Assembly: GCA_900550335.1 (NCBI GenBank)
Contig: URRU01000112.1
Span: 1-5,877, forward strand
DNA length: 5,877 bases
DNA from: an uncultured Clostridium sp.
GTDB taxonomy: Bacteria > Bacillota > Clostridia > Peptostreptococcales > Peptostreptococcaceae
Direction of reading: 5' to 3'
The translations under genes and the position numbers were made by a program. Below, in pieces: positions 5,668 through 5,877 of the stretch (position 1 is its first letter; every line of letters starts with the position of its first letter). The notes under the pieces are model-generated. The model did no database searches. It saw nothing but the letters and a program-made list of their open reading frames with translations, and was not told where the DNA came from.

Positions 5668-5877
5668 GGCTTATTTTATTTTTTGTTACAATTTGTTTTA
5701 TTTTTTATAATCGGCTTTTTTCAATGTATTCAATACTATGCCAAAACCATTAGTCAATATTAATATTTTTAAAGTTTAGTATTAGTATATTTATTTTTAA
5801 AAAATTTGCAAGGTAAGCCTATTTTAATATTTTGTGTAGGATTCTTTGTATTATCAATTTGGGAATATTTTGTTGGA
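5668..5877. other. Gene-free upstream region
   Basis: I see no credible coding region, RNA gene or terminator here, and with 5570-5667 the gene-free stretch is about 310 bases. It is AT-rich with long A and T runs. The one item of note is a weaker second minus-strand promoter candidate, TTGCAA (5806-5811), 16 bases, TATACT (5784-5789), with AGTTTAG (5773-5779), the motif found in the regulator leader, lying near its predicted start. The neighbouring gene to the right is outside the window. Confidence 0.4.

Noticed and set aside
5510..5710. Plus-strand open frame of 66 codons
   Set aside because: It overlaps the regulator start and promoter in antisense, and its product is Phe/Leu/Tyr-rich as expected from T-rich noncoding sequence.
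5725..5750. Sigma-54-like promoter (TTGGCATAGTATTGA on the minus strand)
   Set aside because: The GG and GC-equivalent elements are one base too close and the -12 element lacks its C, so it does not fit the strict spacing of that class.

Overview
The window is very AT-rich, and every gene in it reads on the minus strand. Low GC, the codon choices, strong Shine-Dalgarno sequences, TTGAAA/TATAAT-type promoters and intrinsic terminators all point to a low-GC Firmicute. The gene set (XRE-cupin regulator plus potABCD) fits a clostridium, perhaps of the Peptostreptococcaceae/Clostridioides kind. The genus is an inference and cannot be fixed from the sequence alone.

Reading in the direction of transcription (right to left): 5570-5877 is a gene-free upstream region holding a strong sigma-A-type promoter with operator-like inverted repeats. 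5024-5563 encodes an XRE helix-turn-helix/cupin regulator. A 91-base gap follows, with a 9-bp-arm inverted repeat and a TATAAT box. Next come four tightly packed genes of a polyamine ABC importer: potA (ATPase, TTG start), potB and potC (permeases) and potD (lipoprotein binding protein). Their junctions overlap by 11 and 1 bases and, at the last, directly abut. A clear intrinsic terminator closes the unit at 1103-1135.

After it, a separately promoted gene (108-977) encodes a membrane-anchored glucosaminidase-type peptidoglycan hydrolase with a Lys/Ser-rich cytoplasmic tail. The left edge (6-76) carries a well-formed promoter with phased A-tracts, reading out of the window into an unseen gene.

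Functionally, PotD would capture spermidine/putrescine-like substrates outside the membrane, PotB/PotC would form the channel, PotA would power it, and the cupin regulator probably senses a small ligand and controls itself and the importer. This is a conventional gene set; I see no clearly new system. The parts most worth a second look are regulatory: the repeat-decorated regulator promoter, the motif it shares with the potA leader, and the A-tract promoter at the left edge.
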